Positions 7,864 to 16,942 of a stretch of DNA of 64,000 nucleotides are shown one piece after another. A program made the translations under genes and the position numbers. Position 1 is the stretch's first letter. Every line of letters begins with the position of its first letter. This DNA is from Vibrio sonorensis (GTDB taxonomy: Bacteria > Pseudomonadota > Gammaproteobacteria > Enterobacterales > Vibrionaceae). Location: contig NZ_LJJE01000092.1 in NCBI RefSeq assembly GCF_001854765.1, positions 124,001 to 188,000 on the forward strand. Direction: 5' to 3'. The notes beneath the pieces are model-generated. The model saw only the letters and a program-made list of their open reading frames with translations. It had not been told where the DNA came from and searched no databases.

Positions 7864-8841
7864 ATGTTCAAACAACAAGAATTAGAATCAAAGGCGCCGC
7901 TTAATCGTCAAAATGCCAACTGTGTGGTTATGGTTCCACCAAAAGAGTTTCGTTTTAACTCTGAAACGGCTAAAGACAATGAGTTTCAGCACCGAGTTGA
8001 CCTATCAGAGTCCCAGATCAGAGCACAAGCCCTGAGCGAATTTTCGGCAATGGTGGCTAAGCTTCGCTCGGAAGGTGTACAGGTAATCGTTTTTGATTAT
8101 CCGCTTAGCGTGCAAGAAACACCGGATGCCGTGTTCCCAAATAATTGGTTTAGCACCACTTCAGACGGCTTTTTTTATACTTTCCCTATGGCCTGTGAAA
8201 ACCGCCAGTTCGAAGTACGTGGTCAAGAGTTAGCGGAAGTACTATCTCTGTCTGGCAGGCCCGTCATTCAACAAGATTCACTACTCGAATACTTAGAACA
8301 AGACGCTCACCTAGAGAGCACTGGTGTGATGGTGAAAGATCATATCAATCGCACCATATATGCTGCTTTGTCTCAGCGATGTGACCGAGAAGTGCTGGAA
8401 GAGTACGCCGAGCGCATTGGTTATTCCAGAGTTGTCTCTTTTCAAACCGCATTGCCATCTGGTCACCCGATATACCATACCAATGTCATGATGGCGGTTG
8501 GTGAAAACTTTACCGTGATTTGTGATGAGGTGATCCCTGAATTTGAGCGACGCTTTGTGGTTAAGTCTTTAGCCAAAGACAAGCAAGTGATCTCTATTAC
8601 CCTTGAACAGATGAATCGCTTCTGTGGCAATATTCTTCAACTTGAAACTATCAATGGTGACAAAGTGATCGCCATGTCTAAGTCCGCTTACCAAGCTTTT
8701 ACTCCTGCGCAACGCAATCAACTGTCCAGCCACGGAAAGTTACTGCCGTTTGATGTGCAAACCATCGAGGACATTGGCGGAGGAAGCGTGCGTTGTATGT
8801 TGGGTGAAGTGTTTTTGCCAAGTAGGGTAAAGGTGTTGTAG
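7864..8841 (+). CDS. ctlX: CtlX-type amidinotransferase/arginine deiminase-related protein
   Basis: 325 aa. Guanidino-modifying-enzyme fold with the expected motifs: an acidic substrate-binding motif in TPDAVFPNNWFST near residue 90, a catalytic histidine in SGHPIYHTNVMM near 200, and a nucleophilic cysteine (Cys311) in GGSVRCMLGE near the C-terminus. CtlX family members are linked to citrulline utilisation, and relatives hydrolyse or transfer the amidino group of arginine-like substrates. The gene stands alone with its own terminator, so the pathway is not shown by neighbours. Confidence 0.8.
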   Translation: MFKQQELESKAPLNRQNANCVVMVPPKEFRFNSETAKDNEFQHRVDLSESQIRAQALSEFSAMVAKLRSEGVQVIVFDYPLSVQETPDAVFPNNWFSTTSDGFFYTFPMACENRQFEVRGQELAEVLSLSGRPVIQQDSLLEYLEQDAHLESTGVMVKDHINRTIYAALSQRCDREVLEEYAERIGYSRVVSFQTALPSGHPIYHTNVMMAVGENFTVICDEVIPEFERRFVVKSLAKDKQVISITLEQMNRFCGNILQLETINGDKVIAMSKSAYQAFTPAQRNQLSSHGKLLPFDVQTIEDIGGGSVRCMLGEVFLPSRVKVL

Positions 8842-8913
8842 GTTACTGTCGGCCATTACACCTTGTATCTATTACAATAGTGGTCTGTATTTCCCCTCTT
8901 CAATAAAGATTAA

Positions 8914-8947
8914 CGCCCTAGGTTACGATAACTTGGGGCGTTTTTTT
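8914..8947 (+). terminator. Rho-independent terminator after ctlX
   Basis: Twelve-base arms (8914-8925 and 8929-8940) matching at ten positions around a CGA loop, followed by seven T. Confidence 0.9.
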
Positions 8948-9515
8948 AAAAAAAAGAGCAGCTCATCTTTTCGCAAAGTTCGGTGAACAACTCCTTTCCC
9001 TGTCATTTTTATTCACAATTTATTTTCCATCGGATCTTTACATCAACGAAAACTATTTATTGTTTTTCTACTGCGGGTTAGCAAACAAATAATGGTGTAG
9101 GGATCTAGCAACAAAATCGGGATTAATTATTACTAATTAATCCCAAAACAGTGTTTTTAGAACATTAATTCACGATTTTTACTGTTATCCAAGTTTTAGA
9201 GAAAAAGCTCCCTTTATTCATATGGTTGTTAATAAGTTGGGCTAATAAAGGTCTGGTTGTTTTGAATCTTTCTCATAAGTGAGACTTTTCAAGCAGGGCG
9301 GGTTCTGTAGCGCAATAAACCGGAATGTTAGACTGTAAATGATAAAAGTGTTATTTACCTCCTTGTTGCGACGTTCTGCAAAATAATCGTCTAAACTGTG
9401 AAGTGACACGTTGATATAGCATATAGCCATTAGATTTTGATAGATTTGTTATTAAAGGCAAATTGTATCGAAATGTTATGGCTTGTCAGCGGTGTTTTCA
9501 AAGGAGGGATGATGT
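8948..9515. promoter_or_regulatory. Long leader/promoter region of adhesin gene with 26-bp palindrome
   Basis: 568 bases with no convincing gene. A perfect inverted repeat lies at 9119-9144 (11-base arms GGGATTAATTA, loop TTAC), a plausible regulator-binding site or RNA hairpin. A strong ribosome binding site AAGGAGG at 9501-9507 sets the adhesin start at 9516. A long upstream region is common for tightly controlled adhesins; the regulator cannot be named. Confidence 0.5.
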
Positions 9516-12500
9516 ATGGGTGCAGATGTAATCCAGCAGCAAACTAAGGTTGAATCAGTATCGGGAGATGTGGTTGTTGTCGATAGCAATGGCGCGGCCC
9601 ATAAAGCGCAACCAGGAGAAACCCTGTCACCCGGTCAGATACTTATCACGGTAAACCAGTCGAACCTGACATTAACCTCTGGGCTAAACGCTTTTGTTCA
9701 AAACCCCAACTGCGTGAGCTGTGTTAAGCCAAGCGGTGATCTTCTTGGTGCGCAGCTCAACTCAGAACTGGTTTTAAGCCAAGAGTCGCCAGATGAAGTG
9801 GCGTTTGGCGAAGATGACATTGCCGCGCTTCAAGAAGCAATATTAGAAGGTGTCGACCCTACTCAGGCTCTAGAGGCAGCAGCAGCAGGTGTTGGTGCAG
9901 GAGGCTCAAGTTCGGCTAATGCCGGCTTTATTACTATCGATTATAACTTTCCCGAAGTGCTTGCTAGCACCTTCTTCGAAACCAGTTTTCAAGCACAAAA
10001 TAGTATTGAGACAGAAGATGACGATTTTCGTGCCCTAGTCTTCGCCGATGGTGGTGAGACCAGTTCGCAATCTATTACAGAAGATCTTCTCAACAACCCC
10101 GATTCAGTCATTGCTACAACTAGCGTGACAATTTTTTCTGGTGATTTACCTCTAGACCCTGACTCTTTCGAGTTTACCGATGCGTCTCTTTCGGCATTGC
10201 TATCAGAACTAAACTCCGATATTACCACCAATGGTAACGCGGTCACGTTTACTTACGACAGTGACACAAAAACGATTACGGGGCGCTCGAACGGCCTTGA
10301 AGTGATGACCATCTCAATCACCGCAACGAGTTTAGGTAGTGATGTTCAAGTTGATTTCACAACCGAGCTACTACAGCCAATCGATCACCTGCCTTCAGTT
10401 GGGGGAGGAGTGGTCGCTATCAGTGGAGACCAAATTACCCTTAGCGGCCAATTGACGGGTTCGGATATTGGCTCAAACAGCATACAAACGCCAGTTAATG
10501 TGCAAGTCTCCATTATTGATGGCGCTAATAGCGAGATTGCCAGCGTCGAAGAATCTACGCTTTATGAAGCCGGACTTACTATCGGTTCTGGCGTTGGTAA
10601 TCAAACAGTAACAGCGAACGGCGAGATAACCTTTGAACAAGGAAGCGATGAAATTGTTTCTCTAGTTATCGATGTAGAGAGTTTCAACAATAACAGCAGT
10701 CTTACCTCACAAGGTAACGACATTACTTTGCAAGTGACAGATGCGAGTCAGGGGAAATACACCGCATTTAGTATAGAAAACGGTGTTAGAACCGATGTTT
10801 TTGAAGCGACGTTAACTCTTAACCAATCGGGAACGTCTTTCACAGGACAATATCAAATCACGCTCTTGGCTCCACTTGACCACGACCAAGGCGCTAATAA
10901 TGTCGATCTGCAAATATCACTGCCTATTTTGATTACCGATGCAGACGGAGACCAGTCACAAGCTCGCGATATTACCGTTAACATTACCGATGATACACAA
11001 GTACTGGTAGGTGGTGCTCTTGATGTGACCGAGCCAGATGTGGGGCAAACGGCTTTCTCCAATACCATTAATGTGATCAGCCAAGCGGGTGCTGATGGCG
11101 CGGTAGTGACTCAATTTACCTTTGATGGTACCACCTATAGCGTGGATGGGAGCCAGACAAGCTATGGGGTGACGGGTGGTACGCTGTACATCAATCAAGC
11201 GGGAGAGGTGTATTATCAAGCCGACCCAGAATCCGATCATCCACTGAATAACTTACTGAGCTATGACTTGGTCGTCACTGTGGTGGATGGTGACGACGAT
11301 CCGAAAGCCATACCACTGACGGTCAATATTACCGATGGCAACCTGCCTGAGATTAATACCATCGCTTCGACCCAAGTCTACGAGTCAGGTATTACGGGTG
11401 GCAGCCAAGAAGGGGTGACTGCGGTATCGGCTAACGGGGTGATTTCACTCACTACTGGCAGTGATGAGATCATCGCGCTTAAAGTGAATGTCAGCGAATT
11501 CAATACCAACAATTTGCTGGAATCTGGCGGTGAGCGCATCACGCTAGAAGACAATGGAAACGGACTGTATAGCGGATTTATTGGCTCGGGTGCGAGCAAA
11601 CAGACCGTGTTTACCGTCGAATTAGACCAAACCGACCTCAACGGCTATACGGTGACTTTATTAAAACCCTTGGATCACGACCAAGGTGCCAACGATGCCA
11701 CCCACAGCCTAGTATTGCCTGTCTACGCCGAGGATAAGGACGGCGATAAATCGGCACAAATGAATCTAAGCGTTACCGTGCACGATGACGAGCAAGTGCT
11801 GGTCGGTGGTGATCTTGATGTGATCGAGCCAGATGTGGGGCAAACGGCTTTCTCAAACACTATTAACGTGATTAGCCAAGCGGGTGCTGATGGCGCGGCA
11901 GTCACTCAGTTTACTTTTGATGGTACCACCTATAGCGTGGATGGTAGCCAAACAAGCTTTGCGGTGACGGGTGGTACACTGCATATCAATCAAGCAGGGG
12001 AGGTTTATTATCAAGCCGACCCAGAATCCAACCACCCACTGAATAACTTACTGAGCTATGACTTAGTCGTCACCGTGGTTGATGGCGACGACGATCCAAA
12101 AACCATACCACTGACGGTCAATGTTACCGATGGCAACCTGCCTGAGATTAACACCATCGCTTCGACCCAAGTCTACGAATCGGGTATTACGGGTGGCAGC
12201 CAAGAAGGGGTGACTGCGGTATCGGCTAACGGAGTGATTTCACTCACCACCGGCAGTGATGAAATCATCGCCCTTAAAGTGAATGTGAGCGAGTTCAATA
12301 CCAACAATTTTCTGGAATCTGGCGGTGAGCGCATCACGCTAGAGGAGAATGGCAACGGGCTGTATAGCGGATTTATCGGCTCTGCCGCGAGCAAGCAAAC
12401 CGTGTTTACCGTCGAATTAGACCAAACCGACCTCAACGGTTATACGGTGACTTTATTAAAACCGTTGGATCACGACCAAGGTGCCAACGATGCCACCCAC

Positions 12501-15077
12501 AGCCTAGTATTGCCTGTCTACGCTGAGGATAAGGATGGCGACAAATCGGCACAAATGAATCTAAGCGTTACCGTGCACGATGACGAGCAAGTGCTGGTCG
12601 GTGGTGATCTTGATGTGACCGAGCCAGATGTGGGTCAAACAGCATTCTCCAATACCATTAATGTGATCAGCCAAGCGGGGGCAGATGGCGCGGCAGTCAC
12701 TCAGTTTACCTTTGATGGCACCACTCAAACTGTAGATGGTAGCCAGACAAGCTTTGCGGTGACAGGTGGTACACTGCATATCAATCAAGCAGGGCAGGTT
12801 TATTATCAAGCCGACCCAGAATCTGACCACCCATTGAATAACTTACTGAGCTATGACTTGGTTGTTACCGTTGTTGATGGCGACGACGATCCAAAAACCA
12901 TACCACTGACGATCAATATTACCGATGGCAATCTGCCTGAGATTAACACCATCGCTTCGACCCAAGTATACGAATCGGGTATCACGGGGGGTAGCCAAGA
13001 AGGGGTGACTGCGGTCTCGGCTAACGGGGTGATTTCACTTACCACTGGTAGTGATGAAATCATCGCCCTTAAAGTGAATGTCGGCGAGTTCAATACCAAC
13101 AATCTACTGGAGTCTGGCGGTGAACGCATCACGCTAGAAGACAATGGCAACGGTCTGTATAGCGGATTTATTGGCTCGGGCGCGAGCAAACAGACCGTGT
13201 TTACCGTCGAATTAGACCAAACCGACCTCAACGGCTATACGGTGACTTTATTAAAACCCTTGGATCACGACCAAGGTGCCAACGATGCCACCCACAGCCT
13301 AGTATTGCCTGTCTACGCCGAGGATAAGGATGGCGATAAATCGGCGCAAATGAATCTAAGCGTTACCGTGCACGATGACGAGCAAGTACTGGTAGGTGGT
13401 GATCTTGATGTGACCGAGCCAGATGTGGGGCAAACGGCTTTCTCCAATACCATTAATGTGATTAGCCAAGCGGGTGCAGATGGTGCGGCAGTCACTCAGT
13501 TTACCTTTGATGGCACCACTCAAACGGTAGATGGTAGCCAGACAAGCTTTGCGGTGACAGGTGGTACATTACATATCAATCAAGCAGGGCAGGTTTATTA
13601 TCAAGCCGACCCAGAATCCGACCACCCATTGAATAACTTACTGAGCTATGACTTGGTTGTTACCGTTGTCGATGGCGACGACGATCCAAAAACCATACCA
13701 CTGACGGTCAATGTTACCGATGGCAACCTGCCTGAGATTAACACCATCGCTTCGACCCAAGTCTACGAGTCAGGTATTACGGGTGGCAGCCAAGAAGGGG
13801 TGACAGCGGTATCGGCTAACGGGGTGATTTCACTCACCACTGGCAGTGATGAGATCATCGCCCCTAAAGTGAATGTCAGCGAGTTCAATACCAACAACCT
13901 ACTGGAATCTGGCGGCGAGCGCATCACGCTAGAAGACAATGGAAACGGACTGTATAGCGGATTTATTGGCTCGGGCGCGAGCAAACAAACCGTGTTTACC
14001 GTCGAATTAGACCAAACCGACCTCAACAGTTATACGGTGACTTTATTAAAACCTTTGGATCACGGCCAAGGTGCCAACGATGCCACCCACAGCCTAGTAT
14101 TACCTGTCTACGCCGAAGATAAGGATGGCGATAAATCGGCGCAAATGAATCTAAGCGTTACCGTGCACGATGATGCTCCAAACAGTATTTCTGTTGATCT
14201 CGCTGCAAGTGATGTCACCGTAAATGAAAGCGAACTGTCCGTCGGTTCGGATTCGACAACAGTAATTGCCCAAGCGAGAGGCGAGTTTGACGTCAGCTCA
14301 GGTGCTGACCTGATTGGCGAGTTTGTTATTATTAACGGAGATACCGTTGCAAGTGGGCTGAGATCCGGTGGAGAACTAATCACGGTTACTCAGCAAACTG
14401 GTACCTCTTCTACCTACCTTGGGAAGGCGGGTACTGAAACAGTATTTAGGCTGACGTTAAATCAAGATGGTACTTACCACTTCGTTTTAGAGCAGCCTCT
14501 AGACCATACCCCTAACCTAGATGAGTTGATCCTCGGCTTTGAAGTAGCGGTAGTAGATAGCGATGGCGATCAGTCTTTGCCAACCTCCTTAAATATCAAA
14601 GTGGTTGATGACGGGCCGGAGATTACGTTGATCGCCGGAGAACGTTTGGTCGATGAAGACGACTTAAGTCGAGGTTCGGATCGGGTTAGCAGTGATGATG
14701 CGACGATCTCAGGGACCATCACACTTAACGAGGGGGCGGATTCGGTTGTTCGATTCCAGTTAGAAGATCCCGATGCCGTGCTGGCTGGTATCACGAGTGG
14801 CAATAATAAAGCCTTGTCATGGGCACCCGTTGATATTAGCGGTGAAGTCACCACTTACACGGCACAAATGAACAATGGTCGTCCCGTATTTACCTTGACT
14901 TTGGACGCGTTAAACAACACCTATGAGTTTGAGTTGATTCGCTCTCTTAATCACCCATTAGGTTGGATGAGAATAGCCTTCAGCTCTTGTTCAATGTTCA
15001 GGCGGTGGATTACGACGGGGATGTTAGTCCTTCGATGTCGTTGCCTGTTACCGTCACTGACGATGTTCCTACTCTGA
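9516..15077 (+). CDS. Giant LapA-like RTX adhesin, segment 1 (N-terminal, frame interrupted)
   Basis: First of four pieces of one gene (9516-22088, about 4191 aa after adding three bases). Start supported by AAGGAGG 8 bases upstream. The N-terminus is a retention module with a run of alanines, AAAAG, at residues 121-125 after DPTQALE, the type of di-alanine site cut by LapG periplasmic proteases, so the adhesin can be held in the outer membrane and released. Then come T1SS-143/cadherin-like extender domains rich in GSDEI and DGDKS motifs, including four 265-residue repeats (residues ~493-1553). True coding leaves this frame near 14963, where a T appears missing from GGTTTGG; the last ~38 codons of this frame are out-of-register. 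Confidence 0.85.
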   Translation: MGADVIQQQTKVESVSGDVVVVDSNGAAHKAQPGETLSPGQILITVNQSNLTLTSGLNAFVQNPNCVSCVKPSGDLLGAQLNSELVLSQESPDEVAFGEDDIAALQEAILEGVDPTQALEAAAAGVGAGGSSSANAGFITIDYNFPEVLASTFFETSFQAQNSIETEDDDFRALVFADGGETSSQSITEDLLNNPDSVIATTSVTIFSGDLPLDPDSFEFTDASLSALLSELNSDITTNGNAVTFTYDSDTKTITGRSNGLEVMTISITATSLGSDVQVDFTTELLQPIDHLPSVGGGVVAISGDQITLSGQLTGSDIGSNSIQTPVNVQVSIIDGANSEIASVEESTLYEAGLTIGSGVGNQTVTANGEITFEQGSDEIVSLVIDVESFNNNSSLTSQGNDITLQVTDASQGKYTAFSIENGVRTDVFEATLTLNQSGTSFTGQYQITLLAPLDHDQGANNVDLQISLPILITDADGDQSQARDITVNITDDTQVLVGGALDVTEPDVGQTAFSNTINVISQAGADGAVVTQFTFDGTTYSVDGSQTSYGVTGGTLYINQAGEVYYQADPESDHPLNNLLSYDLVVTVVDGDDDPKAIPLTVNITDGNLPEINTIASTQVYESGITGGSQEGVTAVSANGVISLTTGSDEIIALKVNVSEFNTNNLLESGGERITLEDNGNGLYSGFIGSGASKQTVFTVELDQTDLNGYTVTLLKPLDHDQGANDATHSLVLPVYAEDKDGDKSAQMNLSVTVHDDEQVLVGGDLDVIEPDVGQTAFSNTINVISQAGADGAAVTQFTFDGTTYSVDGSQTSFAVTGGTLHINQAGEVYYQADPESNHPLNNLLSYDLVVTVVDGDDDPKTIPLTVNVTDGNLPEINTIASTQVYESGITGGSQEGVTAVSANGVISLTTGSDEIIALKVNVSEFNTNNFLESGGERITLEENGNGLYSGFIGSAASKQTVFTVELDQTDLNGYTVTLLKPLDHDQGANDATHSLVLPVYAEDKDGDKSAQMNLSVTVHDDEQVLVGGDLDVTEPDVGQTAFSNTINVISQAGADGAAVTQFTFDGTTQTVDGSQTSFAVTGGTLHINQAGQVYYQADPESDHPLNNLLSYDLVVTVVDGDDDPKTIPLTINITDGNLPEINTIASTQVYESGITGGSQEGVTAVSANGVISLTTGSDEIIALKVNVGEFNTNNLLESGGERITLEDNGNGLYSGFIGSGASKQTVFTVELDQTDLNGYTVTLLKPLDHDQGANDATHSLVLPVYAEDKDGDKSAQMNLSVTVHDDEQVLVGGDLDVTEPDVGQTAFSNTINVISQAGADGAAVTQFTFDGTTQTVDGSQTSFAVTGGTLHINQAGQVYYQADPESDHPLNNLLSYDLVVTVVDGDDDPKTIPLTVNVTDGNLPEINTIASTQVYESGITGGSQEGVTAVSANGVISLTTGSDEIIAPKVNVSEFNTNNLLESGGERITLEDNGNGLYSGFIGSGASKQTVFTVELDQTDLNSYTVTLLKPLDHGQGANDATHSLVLPVYAEDKDGDKSAQMNLSVTVHDDAPNSISVDLAASDVTVNESELSVGSDSTTVIAQARGEFDVSSGADLIGEFVIINGDTVASGLRSGGELITVTQQTGTSSTYLGKAGTETVFRLTLNQDGTYHFVLEQPLDHTPNLDELILGFEVAVVDSDGDQSLPTSLNIKVVDDGPEITLIAGERLVDEDDLSRGSDRVSSDDATISGTITLNEGADSVVRFQLEDPDAVLAGITSGNNKALSWAPVDISGEVTTYTAQMNNGRPVFTLTLDALNNTYEFELIRSLNHPLGWMRIAFSSCSMFRRWITTGMLVLRCRCLLPSLTMFLL
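10996..14175 (+). repeat. Four near-identical 795-bp tandem repeats
   Basis: Equivalent points recur at 10996, 11791, 12586 and 13381, an exact 795-base (265-codon) period. Each unit encodes LVGG.LDV.EPDVGQTAFSN, then an extender domain ending NLSVTVHDD. Copies differ at few bases. The whole-codon period keeps frame if the copy number changes by recombination. Confidence 0.95.
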
Positions 15078-16942
15078 CGGAACGAAATATTGTCCAGCAG
15101 GAAGGCGATGATTTCAGCAGCACGGTAAAACTGTTCGCACGTGGTACCGACAAGGGGGCTGATGGGGCAACAGTTACTGAGGTAGAAGCCGTCAACGGAA
15201 CTGATTCCACCTTTTTTGTTGATGCACAATCTAACGTTACTTTGGCAAGAGGTTGGAACGAATATCAGATCACGCAAGAGTACACCCCCGCGAATACTGG
15301 CACACCTGAAACTCGATTGTTGGGTACCTTGCGCATTCACCACAACGGCAACGTAAGGTTTGATCCTGAGGAAAACTTAGATCAAGAAGGAGATTCACTA
15401 CAGTTCTCACTGAACGTGACGGCAACTGATGGGGATGGTGATCAGTCTACAGTTCCGGTCAATATCACCATTACCGATAAGCTAGCGACAGCGGAGATTC
15501 AAACGCTGATCGCAACAGAGGATACAGGGCGCGGTATAGACAGTTCATTAGAACAGGCGAATGCCAAAGATAACGTCGATGGCAGTGCACTTCCCGAGCA
15601 ACTCAATTTTGAGGTTTCTTTAGGTGATAGGGACAACGGAGAAACTCTACAAAAAATCACCATTACCGACGGTAATCCTCACGGGACTTTTTACTACAAA
15701 GACGGTAGCAATTACATCGCTTTGCCCCTTGATGGGAACAACAAACCTTATCTGACCGCTGACTTAATGGATAAGGCCAATAATGGTGATGACGATAACT
15801 ATATCGAAACCATTAGCAATATCTATTTTGTTCCCGATCGCCATTATTCCACTAACTCTGATGGCTTTAGAGTGGATTACCAATTGGAAACTCACAATAG
15901 CGATGGCTTTGATCATTCGATTACTGATCACTTCATTATCAAAATACAAAATGTCGCTGATACGGCTGACTGGAATCAAAATCAAACCGATAACTTGTAT
16001 ACGACTCAAGAAGACTCGGATTGGGATGATGTTCAGTTGCAAATCCAAGCATCTACTCAGGACCGAAGCCGTCCAGAAACGATTACCTATCTATTGTCAG
16101 TCGTTCAAGGTGAAGGCGATTTTGTTTTACGGGATAAAAACGGAGATGTAATCAACAAAAACAGTGATGGCGTCTATGAGTTTACGGTTGAAGAGATGAA
16201 AGACGTGTACGTCGATCCAGATGACCACTTCTCCGGACAAATTGAGTTTAGCGCCGTTGCAAAAACAGAGGAACAAGACACCTTCTCTGCTCTGCAAGAA
16301 GCCCAGAGCGCTGCTCAGCAACTTATTGTTGACGTCAGTCCTCATGCGGATTCTGGCGGTACCATAAGTACTCGACGAATCAGCATCTTTGAAGATAACG
16401 CACTTAATCAAGACTCTATCGATCCTAGCCAAGCGGATCAGCATGACCCGTTTTTACTCAGTGAGGTAATAACTTTAAGTGGAAGTGCAGACCAAGACTC
16501 TTCAGAAGTTCTTTATGTTAGGATTTCAAATGTCTCGCTAGAGGGAGTAACCCTGAAATGGTTGGACGATTTGAACCCGTCTCAAATCAATCAACAAAAT
16601 ACGCCAACGGGTGAACTTGAATATTATGAAATACCCTACCAGTACCTAAGCTTAGTTGAAGTCGTTCCACCACTACACAGCAATGAAGATTTCAACTTTA
16701 GAGCCGAGGGTATCGTCAAAGATACCGCCACATTGAGTAGTGGTGAAAGCGTTGATATTACCTCGATAGGTTCCAAGCCTGTTTATGTCAGTGTTAAGGC
16801 GTTGCCGATGTGCCTTTCTTACCTAGTCTGCCGGATCTTCCTAGTGACGGTGGAGCGGACAACACTTGGTACAACATGGCATCAGCAGCGGGAAGCTTTG
16901 GCGCCCAAATCACTATTGAAGAGAGCGGTACGGCCGAAATGA
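14963..16942 (+). CDS. Giant LapA-like RTX adhesin, segment 2
   Basis: Continuation of the adhesin in the next frame. Sense begins at the TTG at 14963 (reading LDENSLQLLFNVQ), directly continuing HPLG of segment 1 if one T is restored. It encodes further extender domains with aspartate-rich calcium-binding-type loops (DYDGDVSPS, DGDGDQS). Coding sense ends near 16800: restoring one G to AAGGCGTTGCC gives [15 protein letters not shown], which joins segment 3; the downstream ~47 codons of this frame are out-of-register. There is no ribosome binding site at its start, so it is not an independent gene. Confidence 0.8.
   Translation: MDENSLQLLFNVQAVDYDGDVSPSMSLPVTVTDDVPTLTERNIVQQEGDDFSSTVKLFARGTDKGADGATVTEVEAVNGTDSTFFVDAQSNVTLARGWNEYQITQEYTPANTGTPETRLLGTLRIHHNGNVRFDPEENLDQEGDSLQFSLNVTATDGDGDQSTVPVNITITDKLATAEIQTLIATEDTGRGIDSSLEQANAKDNVDGSALPEQLNFEVSLGDRDNGETLQKITITDGNPHGTFYYKDGSNYIALPLDGNNKPYLTADLMDKANNGDDDNYIETISNIYFVPDRHYSTNSDGFRVDYQLETHNSDGFDHSITDHFIIKIQNVADTADWNQNQTDNLYTTQEDSDWDDVQLQIQASTQDRSRPETITYLLSVVQGEGDFVLRDKNGDVINKNSDGVYEFTVEEMKDVYVDPDDHFSGQIEFSAVAKTEEQDTFSALQEAQSAAQQLIVDVSPHADSGGTISTRRISIFEDNALNQDSIDPSQADQHDPFLLSEVITLSGSADQDSSEVLYVRISNVSLEGVTLKWLDDLNPSQINQQNTPTGELEYYEIPYQYLSLVEVVPPLHSNEDFNFRAEGIVKDTATLSSGESVDITSIGSKPVYVSVKALPMCLSYLVCRIFLVTVERTTLGTTWHQQREALAPKSLLKRAVRPK

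Noticed and set aside
9242..9430. Minus-strand 62-codon frame upstream of the adhesin
   Set aside because: No ribosome binding site and no protein-like pattern; it lies in the leader region.
10996..14175. CRISPR-like repeat array
   Set aside because: The repeats are 795 bp, coding and without spacers.
10853..14383. Many minus-strand frames inside the adhesin repeats
   Set aside because: Mirror frames that recur at the repeat period; they arise from codon bias, not genes.
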